Shown here: positions 29,228 to 35,084 of the stretch, one piece after another
Layout of the letters: every line of letters begins with the position of its first letter
Numbering within the stretch: the first letter of the stretch is position 1
NCBI GenBank assembly: GCA_902464035.1
Contig: CABQHT010000019.1
Location: forward strand, 1 to 35,084
DNA: 35,084 nt
DNA from: an uncultured Collinsella sp.
Lineage (GTDB): Bacteria; Actinomycetota; Coriobacteriia; Coriobacteriales; Coriobacteriaceae
Direction: 5' to 3'
Notes under the pieces: generated by a model
Told to the model about the DNA's origin: nothing
Seen by the model: the letters and a program-made list of their open reading frames with translations, nothing else
Database searches by the model: none
Made by a program: the position numbers and the translations under genes

Positions 29228-29848
29228 TTGATCAGCATGATTCTCGGCCGCAAGATTGGCATGACCCAGGTTTGGGACGAGGACGATAACGTCGTTCCCG
29301 TCACGGTCATCCAGGCTGGCCCCTGCGCTGTCTCGCAGGTTAAAACTCAGGCAACCGACGGCTATGACGCCGTCCAGATCGGTTTCGGCGACATCAAGGC
29401 CAAGAACGTGAACAAGCCCATGGCTGGTCACTTCGCCAAGGCTGGCGTCGAGCCTGTCCGCTTCCTTCGTGAGGTCCGCGTCGAGAACGGCGAGGAGCAC
29501 AAGGTCGGCGAGGTCGTCACCGTCGCTGATTTCGCTGATGTCGAGAAGGTCGACGTCATCGGTACCTCCAAGGGTAAGGGCTTCCAGGGTCGCATCAAGC
29601 GCTGGGGTCAGCGCCGCGGTCCTATGACGCATGGTTCTCACTTCCAGCGTCACCCCGGTTCTATCGGTCAGTGCGCCTATCCTGCGCGCGTCCTCAAGGG
29701 CGTCAAGATGGCCGGTCACATGGGTAACGAGCGCGTTACCGTCAAGAACCTTTCCGTTGTCCGCATCGATGCCGAGCAGAACCTCATCTTGGTCAAGGGC
29801 GCTGTCCCGGGTGCCAAGAATGGTCTCGTCGCCATCCGTATGGCCTAA
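29228..29848 (+). CDS. rplC: 50S ribosomal protein L3
   Basis: L3 is an early-assembly protein near the peptidyl transferase centre. The protein, 206 residues from TTG 29228, contains ILGRKIGMTQVWDEDD at the start and the conserved loop GQRRGPMTHGSHFQRHPGS with MAGHMGNERVTVKNL after it. TTG 29228 has GGGA 7 bases upstream. ATG 29237 matches the usual L3 start better but has no well-placed ribosome-binding site, so the start is uncertain. It heads this S10 operon because rpsJ is 13.9 kb away. Confidence 0.97.
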   Translation: MISMILGRKIGMTQVWDEDDNVVPVTVIQAGPCAVSQVKTQATDGYDAVQIGFGDIKAKNVNKPMAGHFAKAGVEPVRFLREVRVENGEEHKVGEVVTVADFADVEKVDVIGTSKGKGFQGRIKRWGQRRGPMTHGSHFQRHPGSIGQCAYPARVLKGVKMAGHMGNERVTVKNLSVVRIDAEQNLILVKGAVPGAKNGLVAIRMA

Positions 29849-29894
29849 GGGCCCAGCCCATTTAGCCCAGCGTCATACCAAGGAGAACACTTAA

Positions 29895-30521
29895 ATGGCA
29901 AAGTTTGAAGTAAAGAACAGCGAGGGCAAGAAGGTCGCCGAGGCCGAGCTCGCCGCTGAGGTGTACGGCATCGAGCCGAACATCCACGTTATGCACCACA
30001 TCGTCAAGTGCCAGATGGCCTCTTGGCGTCAGGGCACCCAGTCTGCTAAGGGTCGCTCTGAGGTTTCCGGTGGCGGCAAGAAGCCTTGGCGTCAGAAGGG
30101 CACCGGCCGTGCCCGCCAGGGTTCCATCCGTGCTGCCCAGTGGCGTCACGGTGGCGTTGTCTTCGCCCCCAAGCCCCGTTCCTACGCTAAGCGTATGAAC
30201 AACAAGGAGGTCAAGCTGGCTATGCGCTCCGCGCTGTCCGCCAAGCTGGCCGATGGCGAGCTCGTGCTCGTCGACGACTACGGCTTCGAGAAGCCTTCCA
30301 CCAAGGCTGCTGTCGCCATGCTCAAGGCTCTCGGCCTTGAGGGCAAGCGTCTGACCATCATCGTTCGCGATGAGGACGTCAACGCCTACCTGTCGTTCCG
30401 CAACATTCCCAAGACGTTCATCATCACTGCCGACGAGGCCAACACCTACGATCTCGTCAACAACAACGCTGTGCTGATGCCCGCCGACATCGCCGCTCAC
30501 TTCGGGGAGGTGCTTGCATAA
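29895..30521 (+). CDS. rplD: 50S ribosomal protein L4
   Basis: L4 lines the exit tunnel and in many bacteria represses the S10 operon. The 208-residue protein has GGGKKPWRQKGTGRARQGS, the tunnel loop where macrolide-resistance changes occur, here in the ordinary form. HGGVVFAPKPRSY follows, as usual. ATG 29895 follows AAGGAG after a 46-base gap from rplC. rplW starts directly at its stop codon. If L4 control exists here, the leader stem-loop before rplC is the likely target. Confidence 0.97.
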   Translation: MAKFEVKNSEGKKVAEAELAAEVYGIEPNIHVMHHIVKCQMASWRQGTQSAKGRSEVSGGGKKPWRQKGTGRARQGSIRAAQWRHGGVVFAPKPRSYAKRMNNKEVKLAMRSALSAKLADGELVLVDDYGFEKPSTKAAVAMLKALGLEGKRLTIIVRDEDVNAYLSFRNIPKTFIITADEANTYDLVNNNAVLMPADIAAHFGEVLA

Positions 30522-30809
30522 ATGACCGCCCACGAGATCATCATCCGTCCGATCGTGTCCGAGCGTTCCTTCTCCGGCATGGAGCTGAACAAGTACACGT
30601 TCGAGGTCGCCAAGGATGCTAACAAGTATCAGATCAAGGACGCTGTCGAGGAGATCTTCGGCGTCAAGGTCGTTCGCGTGAACACCCTGACGGTCAAGCC
30701 CAAGACCAAGCGCGTGCGCTATGTCGCCGGCAAGACCCGTTCTTGGAAGAAGGCCATCGTCACGCTGGCCGAGGGCGACACCATCGAGGTCTTTGGCAAC
30801 CAGGCCTAA
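30522..30809 (+). CDS. rplW: 50S ribosomal protein L23
   Basis: L23 sits at the tunnel exit and is the dock for signal recognition particle and trigger factor. The 95-residue protein shows IIRPIVSERSF, YTFEVAKDANKYQIKDAVEE and VNTLTVKPKTKR, typical of L23. ATG 30522 immediately follows the rplD stop. A hairpin and a 179-base gap then separate it from rplB, unlike the tight spacing usual in this operon. Confidence 0.97.
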   Translation: MTAHEIIIRPIVSERSFSGMELNKYTFEVAKDANKYQIKDAVEEIFGVKVVRVNTLTVKPKTKRVRYVAGKTRSWKKAIVTLAEGDTIEVFGNQA

Positions 30810-30827
30810 GACTCGCTGCTGTTGAGT

Positions 30828-30871
30828 GAGCTCATGCCTCCCAAATAGGGGAGGCGGGAGCTCAAGGTTTT
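30828..30871 (+). terminator. Hairpin between rplW and rplB (possible internal terminator)
   Basis: GAGCTC and GCCTCCC (30828-30842) pair with GGGAGGC and GAGCTC (30849-30863), interrupted by a 2-by-2 internal loop. Only TTTT follows, 4 bases after the stem. It could be a partial terminator, or a stabiliser or processing site. Confidence 0.5.
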
Positions 30872-30882
30872 GGGCGTATAAA

Positions 30883-30908
30883 ATGGACACGCCCGGAACC
30901 GTGTATAC
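30883..30908 (+). promoter_or_regulatory. Promoter-like motif before rplB, copy of the rplC motif
   Basis: ATGGACACGCCCG followed by GAACCGTGTATAC differs at 3 of 26 positions from 29018-29043. Together with the hairpin just upstream, it suggests that rplB and the following genes have their own promoter about 80 bases before the rplB start. Confidence 0.45.
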
Positions 30909-30988
30909 GTCCGGTGTCATCGCACCCGAGGCAGAACCTCGAATCCCTGTCTGCGATGGCTAACGGATTCCTATTGAAAGGGATTGTA

Positions 30989-31819
30989 ATGGCTGTAAAG
31001 CACCTTAAGCCGACCTCCGCTGGTAGGCGTTGGCAGACGATCTCCGATTTCTCCGAGATCACCTGCACCAAGCCCGAGAAGTCTCTTCTCGAGCCCCTGC
31101 CCAAGAAGGCCGGTCGTAACAACAACGGCCGCATCACCACCCGCCACCAGGGCGGCGGCGTGAAGCGTCGTTACCGCGTGATCGACTTCAAGCGCAACAA
31201 GGACGGCGTGCCCGCCAAGGTTGCCACGATCGAGTACGATCCGAACCGTTCCGCTCGCATCGCTCTGCTGCACTATGCAGACGGTGAGAAGCGCTACATC
31301 CTGGCCCCCAAGGGCCTCGAGGTCGGTCAGACCATCATGTCCGGTTCTGACGCCGACATCAAGCCGGGCAACGCTCTGCCCCTCGCCGACATCCCCGTCG
31401 GTACGCTCATTCACGCCGTCGAGTTCCAGCCGGGCAAGGGCGCCGCTATCGCCCGTTCCGCCGGTAACTCCTGCCAGCTGATGGGTAAGGAGGGCAAGTA
31501 CGCTATCGTCCGTATGCCTTCCTCCGAGATGCGCCGCATCCTCGTTACCTGCCGCGCCACCGTCGGTGAGGTCGGCAACGCCGATCACGCCAACATCGTC
31601 ATCGGCAAGGCCGGCCGTAAGCGTCACATGAACGTGCGCCCGACCGTCCGCGGTACCGTCATGAACCCTGTCGACCACCCGCACGGCGGTGGCGAGGGCA
31701 AGAACCACACCTCTGGTCGTCCCTCTGTTACCCCCTGGGGTAAGCCGACGAAGGGCCTTCGTACGCGCAAGAAGAAGAAGGTCTCGAACCAGCACATCAT
31801 TCGTCGCCGTAAGAAGTAA
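30989..31819 (+). CDS. rplB: 50S ribosomal protein L2
   Basis: L2 is needed for subunit joining and peptidyl transfer. From ATG 30989, 5 bases after GAAAGGGA, it has 276 residues; the frame is open upstream to 30914, but that part has no L2 sequence. It begins AVKHLKPTSAGRRWQT and contains GRITTRHQGGG, KRRYRVIDFKR, and NPVDHPHGGGEGK with the conserved His needed for activity. The end is a basic RRRKK tail. rpsS follows after 32 bases. Confidence 0.98.
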   Translation: MAVKHLKPTSAGRRWQTISDFSEITCTKPEKSLLEPLPKKAGRNNNGRITTRHQGGGVKRRYRVIDFKRNKDGVPAKVATIEYDPNRSARIALLHYADGEKRYILAPKGLEVGQTIMSGSDADIKPGNALPLADIPVGTLIHAVEFQPGKGAAIARSAGNSCQLMGKEGKYAIVRMPSSEMRRILVTCRATVGEVGNADHANIVIGKAGRKRHMNVRPTVRGTVMNPVDHPHGGGEGKNHTSGRPSVTPWGKPTKGLRTRKKKKVSNQHIIRRRKK

Positions 31820-31851
31820 TTTCGGATACCGAGTTTTAGGAGAAAGCACTT

Positions 31852-32112
31852 ATGAGCAGAAGTCTCAAAAAGGGCCCGTTCGTGGAGACTCGCCTTCTCT
31901 CGCGTATCACCGCGATGAACGAGGCTGGCAAGAAGGACGTCGTGAAGACCTGGTCCCGCGCGTCCACCATCTTCCCCGAGATGGTTGGTCACACCATCGC
32001 CGTCCACGACGGCCGCAAGCATGTGCCCGTGTATGTTACCGAGTCCATGGTTGGTCACAAGCTCGGCGAGTTCGCGCCGACTCGTACGTTCCGTGGCCAC
32101 AAGGCCAAATAG
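31852..32112 (+). CDS. rpsS: 30S ribosomal protein S19
   Basis: S19 lies on the 30S head and contacts A-site tRNA. The 86-residue protein begins MSRSLKKGPFVETRLL and contains TWSRASTIFPEMVGHTIAVH and VTESMVGHKLGEFAPTRTF, all standard. ATG 31852 follows TAGGAGAAAG. rplV begins 14 bases after its stop. Confidence 0.98.
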   Translation: MSRSLKKGPFVETRLLSRITAMNEAGKKDVVKTWSRASTIFPEMVGHTIAVHDGRKHVPVYVTESMVGHKLGEFAPTRTFRGHKAK

Positions 32113-32126
32113 GGGGTTAACCGTAA

Positions 32127-32498
32127 ATGGCAACTAAGTCTATTGAAACTGAGGCCACCGAGGTTCGCGCCGTCGCTAAGTACGTGCGTGTTTCCCCCAG
32201 CAAGGCCCGCCTGGTGGTCGATCTGATCCGCCGCAAGCCTGTCGCTCAGGCCTTCGACATCCTCCACTTCTGCGACCGCGCCGTCGCCGTGGATGTCGAG
32301 AAGGTTCTCCGTTCCGCCGTTGCGAACGCCGAGAACAACAACGGTCTGCGTGCCGACAACCTGGTTGTCGCCGCTGCCTATGTTGACGAGGGTCCGACGC
32401 TTAAGCGCATCCGTCCCCGCGCCAAGGGTTCCGCTTCTCGCATTCTGAAGCGTACTTCCCACATCACCGTCGTCGTTGCTCCTCGAAAGGAGGCGTAA
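32127..32498 (+). CDS. rplV: 50S ribosomal protein L22
   Basis: L22 runs along the exit tunnel and its beta-hairpin shapes the macrolide site. The 123-residue protein has VRVSPSKARLVVDLIRRK near the N-terminus and LKRIRPRAKGSASRILKRTSH in the hairpin region, then ITVVV. About ten extra residues (ATKSIETEAT) precede the usual start. No deletion or insertion of the macrolide-resistance type is evident in the loop. rpsC starts 6 bases later, with its ribosome site inside this gene's end. Confidence 0.97.
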   Translation: MATKSIETEATEVRAVAKYVRVSPSKARLVVDLIRRKPVAQAFDILHFCDRAVAVDVEKVLRSAVANAENNNGLRADNLVVAAAYVDEGPTLKRIRPRAKGSASRILKRTSHITVVVAPRKEA

Positions 32499-32504
32499 AG
32501 CTGT

Positions 32505-33215
32505 ATGGGTCAGAAAGTCTACCCCACCGGCTTCCGTCTTGGCATCACCGAGAACTGGCGCTCCCGCTGGTTCGCAGAGAAGGATTACGCTAAGACCCTC
32601 GGTAACGATCTCGAGATCCGCAAGTACCTCGAGAAGCGTCTTTCCCGCGCAGCTGTCTCCCGTGTCGAGATCGAGCGCGCTGGCGACAAGGTGAAGGTCA
32701 TCATCCTCACCGCTCGCCCCGGCGTTGTCATCGGTAAGAAGGGTGCCGAGATCGATACCCTCCGCACCGAGCTCGAGAAGGTCGCTGGCGTCTCCAAGGG
32801 CCAGCTCTCCGTCGACGTTGTCGAGATCAAGCGCCCCGAGCTCGACGCCAACCTCGTTGCTCAGTCTATCGCCGAGCAGCTCGAGGGCCGCGTTGCCTTC
32901 CGTCGCGCTATGCGCAAGGCTGTCCAGTCCGCCCGCAAGGCCGGCGCTAAGGGCATCCGTATCCAGTGCTCCGGTCGTCTCGGCGGTGCCGAGATGGGCC
33001 GTCGTGAGTGGTACCGCGAGGGTCGCGTGCCTCTGCACACCCTCCGTGCCAAGATCGACTACGGCACGGCTGTCGCCAGCACCACCATGGGCGCTTGCGG
33101 CGTGAAGGTCTGGATCTACCTGGGCGAGAAGCTCCCGGGCCAGCCTGTTCCCAACCCTGCACTCGAGGGCTCTTCCCGTCCTCGTCGTCGTAACTCCGAG
33201 AGGAGGGGTCAGTAG
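32505..33215 (+). CDS. rpsC: 30S ribosomal protein S3
   Basis: S3 is at the mRNA entry channel and helps unwind mRNA. The 236-residue protein begins MGQKVYPTGFRLGITENW and has the KH-domain loop VVIGKKGAEIDTLR, then GRLGGAEMGRREWYREGRVPL near the mRNA entry site, and a basic C-terminus. ATG 32505 follows AAAGGAGG in the end of rplV. The stop TAG overlaps the rplP GTG by one base. Confidence 0.98.
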   Translation: MGQKVYPTGFRLGITENWRSRWFAEKDYAKTLGNDLEIRKYLEKRLSRAAVSRVEIERAGDKVKVIILTARPGVVIGKKGAEIDTLRTELEKVAGVSKGQLSVDVVEIKRPELDANLVAQSIAEQLEGRVAFRRAMRKAVQSARKAGAKGIRIQCSGRLGGAEMGRREWYREGRVPLHTLRAKIDYGTAVASTTMGACGVKVWIYLGEKLPGQPVPNPALEGSSRPRRRNSERRGQ

Positions 33216-33718
33216 TGCTTGCCCCTAAGCGTATTCTTCACCGCAAGGTGCAGCGTGGCTCCATGAAGGGCCAGGCCAAGGGTAATACCGAGCTGCATTT
33301 CGGCGAGTTTGGTATCCAGGCTCTCGAGGCCCATTGGATCACCAACCGTCAGATCGAGGCCGCTCGTATTGCCATGACCCGCTACATGAAGCGTGGCGGT
33401 CGTGTCTACATCACGATCTTCCCCGATAAGCCCATCACCAAGAAGCCTGCCGAGACTCGCATGGGTTCTGGTAAGGGTAACCCCGAGGAGTGGGTGGCCG
33501 TCGTCAAGCCCGGCCGCATCATGTTCGAGGTCAAGGGCGTGCCCGAGGAGGTCGCTCGCGAGGCTCTGCGTCTTGCACAGCACAAGCTTCCCATCAAGAC
33601 CAAGATTGTTGCTGCCAAGAACGCTGAGCAGCGCATCGAGAAGGAGATGGCTGAGGAGGCCGCTCTCGAGGCCAAGTGGGCTGCTGAGGACGCCGCCGCC
33701 GCCAAGGAGGAGAACTAA
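33215..33718 (+). CDS. rplP: 50S ribosomal protein L16 with C-terminal extension
   Basis: L16 helps position A-site and P-site tRNA. The 167-residue protein begins MLAPKRILHRKVQRG and shows GFGIQAL-type GEFGIQALEAHWIT, RGGRVYITIFPDKPITKKPAETRMG and GNPEEWVAVVKPGR. Most L16 proteins end near residue 138; this one has about 28 more residues, a charged Ala/Glu/Lys-rich helix. The GTG start shares its first base with the rpsC stop, and the stop shares its last base with the rpmC ATG, so this region is translationally coupled. AGGAGGGG precedes the start. Confidence 0.96.
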   Translation: MLAPKRILHRKVQRGSMKGQAKGNTELHFGEFGIQALEAHWITNRQIEAARIAMTRYMKRGGRVYITIFPDKPITKKPAETRMGSGKGNPEEWVAVVKPGRIMFEVKGVPEEVAREALRLAQHKLPIKTKIVAAKNAEQRIEKEMAEEAALEAKWAAEDAAAAKEEN

Positions 33719-33933
33719 TGAAGCCCGCAGAGATTCGTGAGCTCTCGGACGCTCAGCTCGTTGAGAAGCTGAAGGAAATGCGCGCCGAGCTCTTTAACCT
33801 TCGTTTCCAGATGGCCACCAGCCAGCTGGACAACACCGCTCGCGTCAACACCGTGAAGAAGGACATCGCTCGCGTCCTCACGGAGCAGCGCGCCCGCGAG
33901 ATCGCAGCGGAGAAGTCCGCTGTCGCCGAGTAG
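33718..33933 (+). CDS. rpmC: 50S ribosomal protein L29
   Basis: L29 lies at the tunnel exit beside L23. The 71-residue, mostly helical protein begins MKPAEIRELSDAQLVEKL and contains KEMRAELFNLRFQMATSQLDN and VKKDIARVLTEQR, typical of L29. TAATG couples it to rplP. rpsQ starts 16 bases after its stop. Confidence 0.97.
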   Translation: MKPAEIRELSDAQLVEKLKEMRAELFNLRFQMATSQLDNTARVNTVKKDIARVLTEQRAREIAAEKSAVAE

Positions 33934-33949
33934 GACCTAAGGAGAGAAC

Positions 33950-34210
33950 ATGACTGATTCGCGTAACTCGCGTAAGGTCCGTACGGGTGTCGTTACCTCC
34001 GTCTCCGGTGCCAAGACCATTGTTGTCACCATCACCGAGCGCAAGCGTCACCCCAAGTACGGCAAGATGATGACCAGCTCCAAGAAGCTGCACGCTCACG
34101 ACGAGGAGTGCACGGCTGGCGTGGGCGATACCGTCCGCGTTATGGAGACCCGTCCTATGTCCAAGATGAAGCGTTGGCGCCTCATCGAGGTCGTCGAGCG
34201 CGCTAAATAA
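33950..34210 (+). CDS. rpsQ: 30S ribosomal protein S17
   Basis: S17 is an early-binding OB-fold protein of the 30S body. The 86-residue protein shows RKVRTGVVTSVSGAKTIVV, then HPKYGKMMTSSKKLHAHDEE and GDTVRVMETRPMSKMKRWRL, all characteristic. ATG 33950 follows AAGGAGAG. A 118-base gap to rplN is longer than others in this operon and may contain a secondary promoter. Confidence 0.97.
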   Translation: MTDSRNSRKVRTGVVTSVSGAKTIVVTITERKRHPKYGKMMTSSKKLHAHDEECTAGVGDTVRVMETRPMSKMKRWRLIEVVERAK

Positions 34211-34227
34211 GCAGTCGCTCTTACGAC

Positions 34228-34256
34228 TTGTACGTTTCCGAAGATGTGCGTATGTC
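34228..34256 (+). promoter_or_regulatory. Weak candidate promoter before rplN
   Basis: TTGTAC (34228-34233), a 17-base spacer and TATGTC (34251-34256) lie in the 118-base rpsQ-rplN gap. GTATAAA at 34277 resembles the GTATAAA just before the rplB motif. Both matches are weak. Confidence 0.25.
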
Positions 34257-34328
34257 TGGCTTGCATACCACGGGCCGTATAAAGGCTGCGCACCTCTCTT
34301 CGGTTCTTAGTTCGGAGGAACATCTACC

Positions 34329-34697
34329 ATGATTCAGATGCAAACCATGCTGAACGTCGCCGACAACTCCGGCGCTCGCAAGATTCGCTGCATCAAGGTG
34401 CTTGGCGGTTCCAAGCGTCGTTATGCAGGCATCGGCGATGTGTTCATCGGTGCTGTCCAGGAGGCTACCCCTGGCGCCAACGTCAAGAAGAAGGACGTTG
34501 TCCGTTGCGTCGTCGTTCGCACCGTTAAGGAGATCCGCCGCAAGGATGGCTCCTACATTCGCTTTGATGAGAACGCCTGCGTTGTCATCAACAACGATGG
34601 TTCGCCCGTCGGCACCCGTATCTTCGGGCCCGTCGCTCGCGAGCTTCGTGACAAGAAGTACATGAAGATCGTCTCGCTCGCTCCCGAGACCCTGTAG
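34329..34697 (+). CDS. rplN: 50S ribosomal protein L14
   Basis: L14 is at the subunit interface and forms bridges with 16S rRNA. The 122-residue protein begins MIQMQTMLNVADNSGARKI and contains VVRTVKEIRRKDGSYIRFD and GSPVGTRIFGPVARELR, which are near-invariant in the family. ATG 34329 follows TCGGAGGA. rplX starts 13 bases after its stop. Confidence 0.98.
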   Translation: MIQMQTMLNVADNSGARKIRCIKVLGGSKRRYAGIGDVFIGAVQEATPGANVKKKDVVRCVVVRTVKEIRRKDGSYIRFDENACVVINNDGSPVGTRIFGPVARELRDKKYMKIVSLAPETL

Positions 34698-34710
34698 TTA
34701 GGGGAGATAT

Positions 34711-35016
34711 ATGTATATCAAGAAGGGCGATAAGGTCCAGGTTCTCTCTGGTAAGGATCGCGGCAAGCAGGGCGTTGTCCTGCGCGCTCTCCCCGCCGAG
34801 AACAAGGTCGTTGTCGAGGGCGTTTCGGTCGTCAAGAAGGCCGTCAAGCCCAACGCTGCCAACCAGCAGGGCGGCATCGTTTCGCAGGAGGCTCCCATCG
34901 ACGCCTCCAACGTCAATCTCGTCTGCCCCGAGTGCGGTAAGGTTACCCGCGTCGGTCACGAGAAGGACGGCAAGAACAAGCTGCGCGTCTGCAAGAAGTG
35001 CGGCCACAAGTTCTAA
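34711..35016 (+). CDS. rplX: 50S ribosomal protein L24 with C-terminal zinc ribbon
   Basis: L24 starts 50S assembly. The 101-residue protein begins with a KOW motif (KKGDKVQVLSGKDRGKQG) and ends in a probable zinc ribbon, CPEC ... CKKC, in the last 30 residues; this four-cysteine tail is common in bacterial L24. ATG 34711 follows TAGGGGAGA. It is the last gene in the window and is followed by a strong terminator, although rplE would normally come next. Confidence 0.97.
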   Translation: MYIKKGDKVQVLSGKDRGKQGVVLRALPAENKVVVEGVSVVKKAVKPNAANQQGGIVSQEAPIDASNVNLVCPECGKVTRVGHEKDGKNKLRVCKKCGHKF

Positions 35017-35042
35017 GCTGCCCGCAACATCAAGTTGCTAGC

Positions 35043-35076
35043 AAAGGCCCGGATGCCACGGCACCCGGGCCTTTTT
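35043..35076 (+). terminator. Intrinsic terminator after rplX
   Basis: GGCCCGG-A-TGCC-AC-GGCA-C-CCGGGCC (35046-35071) is preceded by AAA and followed by TTTTT. The stem has 11 paired bases around one mismatch. It starts 27 bases after the rplX stop. Confidence 0.92.
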
Positions 35077-35084
35077 CTATCCCC

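Noticed and set aside
29104..29289. 61-codon frame before rplC
   Set aside because: It overlaps the leader stem-loop and the rplC start in another frame, with no ribosome site.
28793..29719. 308-codon minus-strand frame across the inverted-repeat element
   Set aside because: It runs antisense through rplC and through the palindrome; no ribosome site, no domain.
30914..30988. Longer N-terminus for rplB
   Set aside because: L2 proteins begin at AVKHLKP; the extension has no similarity and would start right after the promoter motif.

Overview
The window looks like the ribosomal-protein/RNA-polymerase region of a high-GC, gut-type actinobacterium. The class Coriobacteriia, and Collinsella or a close relative, is my best guess. 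This is inference from the actinobacterial-type RpoB/RpoC, the FabK-type fatty acid cluster, the GC-rich codon use and the short dyad repeats; no database was searched. No tRNA, rRNA, CRISPR array, transposase or phage gene was seen.

Layout. (1) 1-1781: the last codons of rplL with a terminator, galU with a long structured leader, a terminator, then a gene-free stretch holding three 62-bp-spaced palindromic repeats and the rpoB promoter region. (2) 1782-9874: rpoB and rpoC, the latter with an RpoA-CTD-like helix-hairpin-helix tail, closed by a strong terminator. (3) 10000-11661: a two-gene ECF sigma/membrane anti-sigma unit with an apparent self-recognised promoter. (4) 11770-15368: a str-type operon rpsL-rpsG-fusA-rpsJ with no tuf gene, ended by a terminator. 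(5) 15422-25549: birA, divergent from a complete type II fatty acid operon fabH-acpP-fabK-fabD-fabG-fabF-accB-fabZ-accC-accDA (accD and accA fused), with paired operator-like repeats in the divergent promoter region. (6) 25545-28777: a stand-alone PTS EIIC-like permease bracketed by two copies of a small dyad repeat, a cation diffusion facilitator preceded by a run of nine G, and a histidine-phosphatase-family gene. (7) 28816-28966: a 151-bp element with 41-bp perfect inverted repeats. (8) 29018-35076: the S10 operon from rplC to rplX, with an internal hairpin and a second promoter-like motif before rplB, and a terminator right after rplX.

How the genes work together. Most of the window serves transcription and translation. 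The usual order rplJL-rpoBC-rpsLG-fusA-tuf-rpsJ-rplCDWB is interrupted three times: by galU, by the ECF pair, and by about 14 kb carrying the fatty acid operon plus transport genes. The fatty acid block is self-contained. BirA biotinylates AccB, AccB/AccC/AccDA make malonyl-CoA, FabD loads it on AcpP, FabH starts chains, and FabF, FabG, FabZ and FabK elongate them. Its gene order matches the streptococcal/Firmicutes fab operon.

The most unusual points are the 41-bp perfect inverted repeat, the palindrome array before rpoB, arginine at position 88 of ribosomal protein S12 (a streptomycin-resistance position), the alpha-CTD-like tail on beta-prime, the repeated operator before fabH, and the near-identical 26-bp motif before both rplC and rplB.
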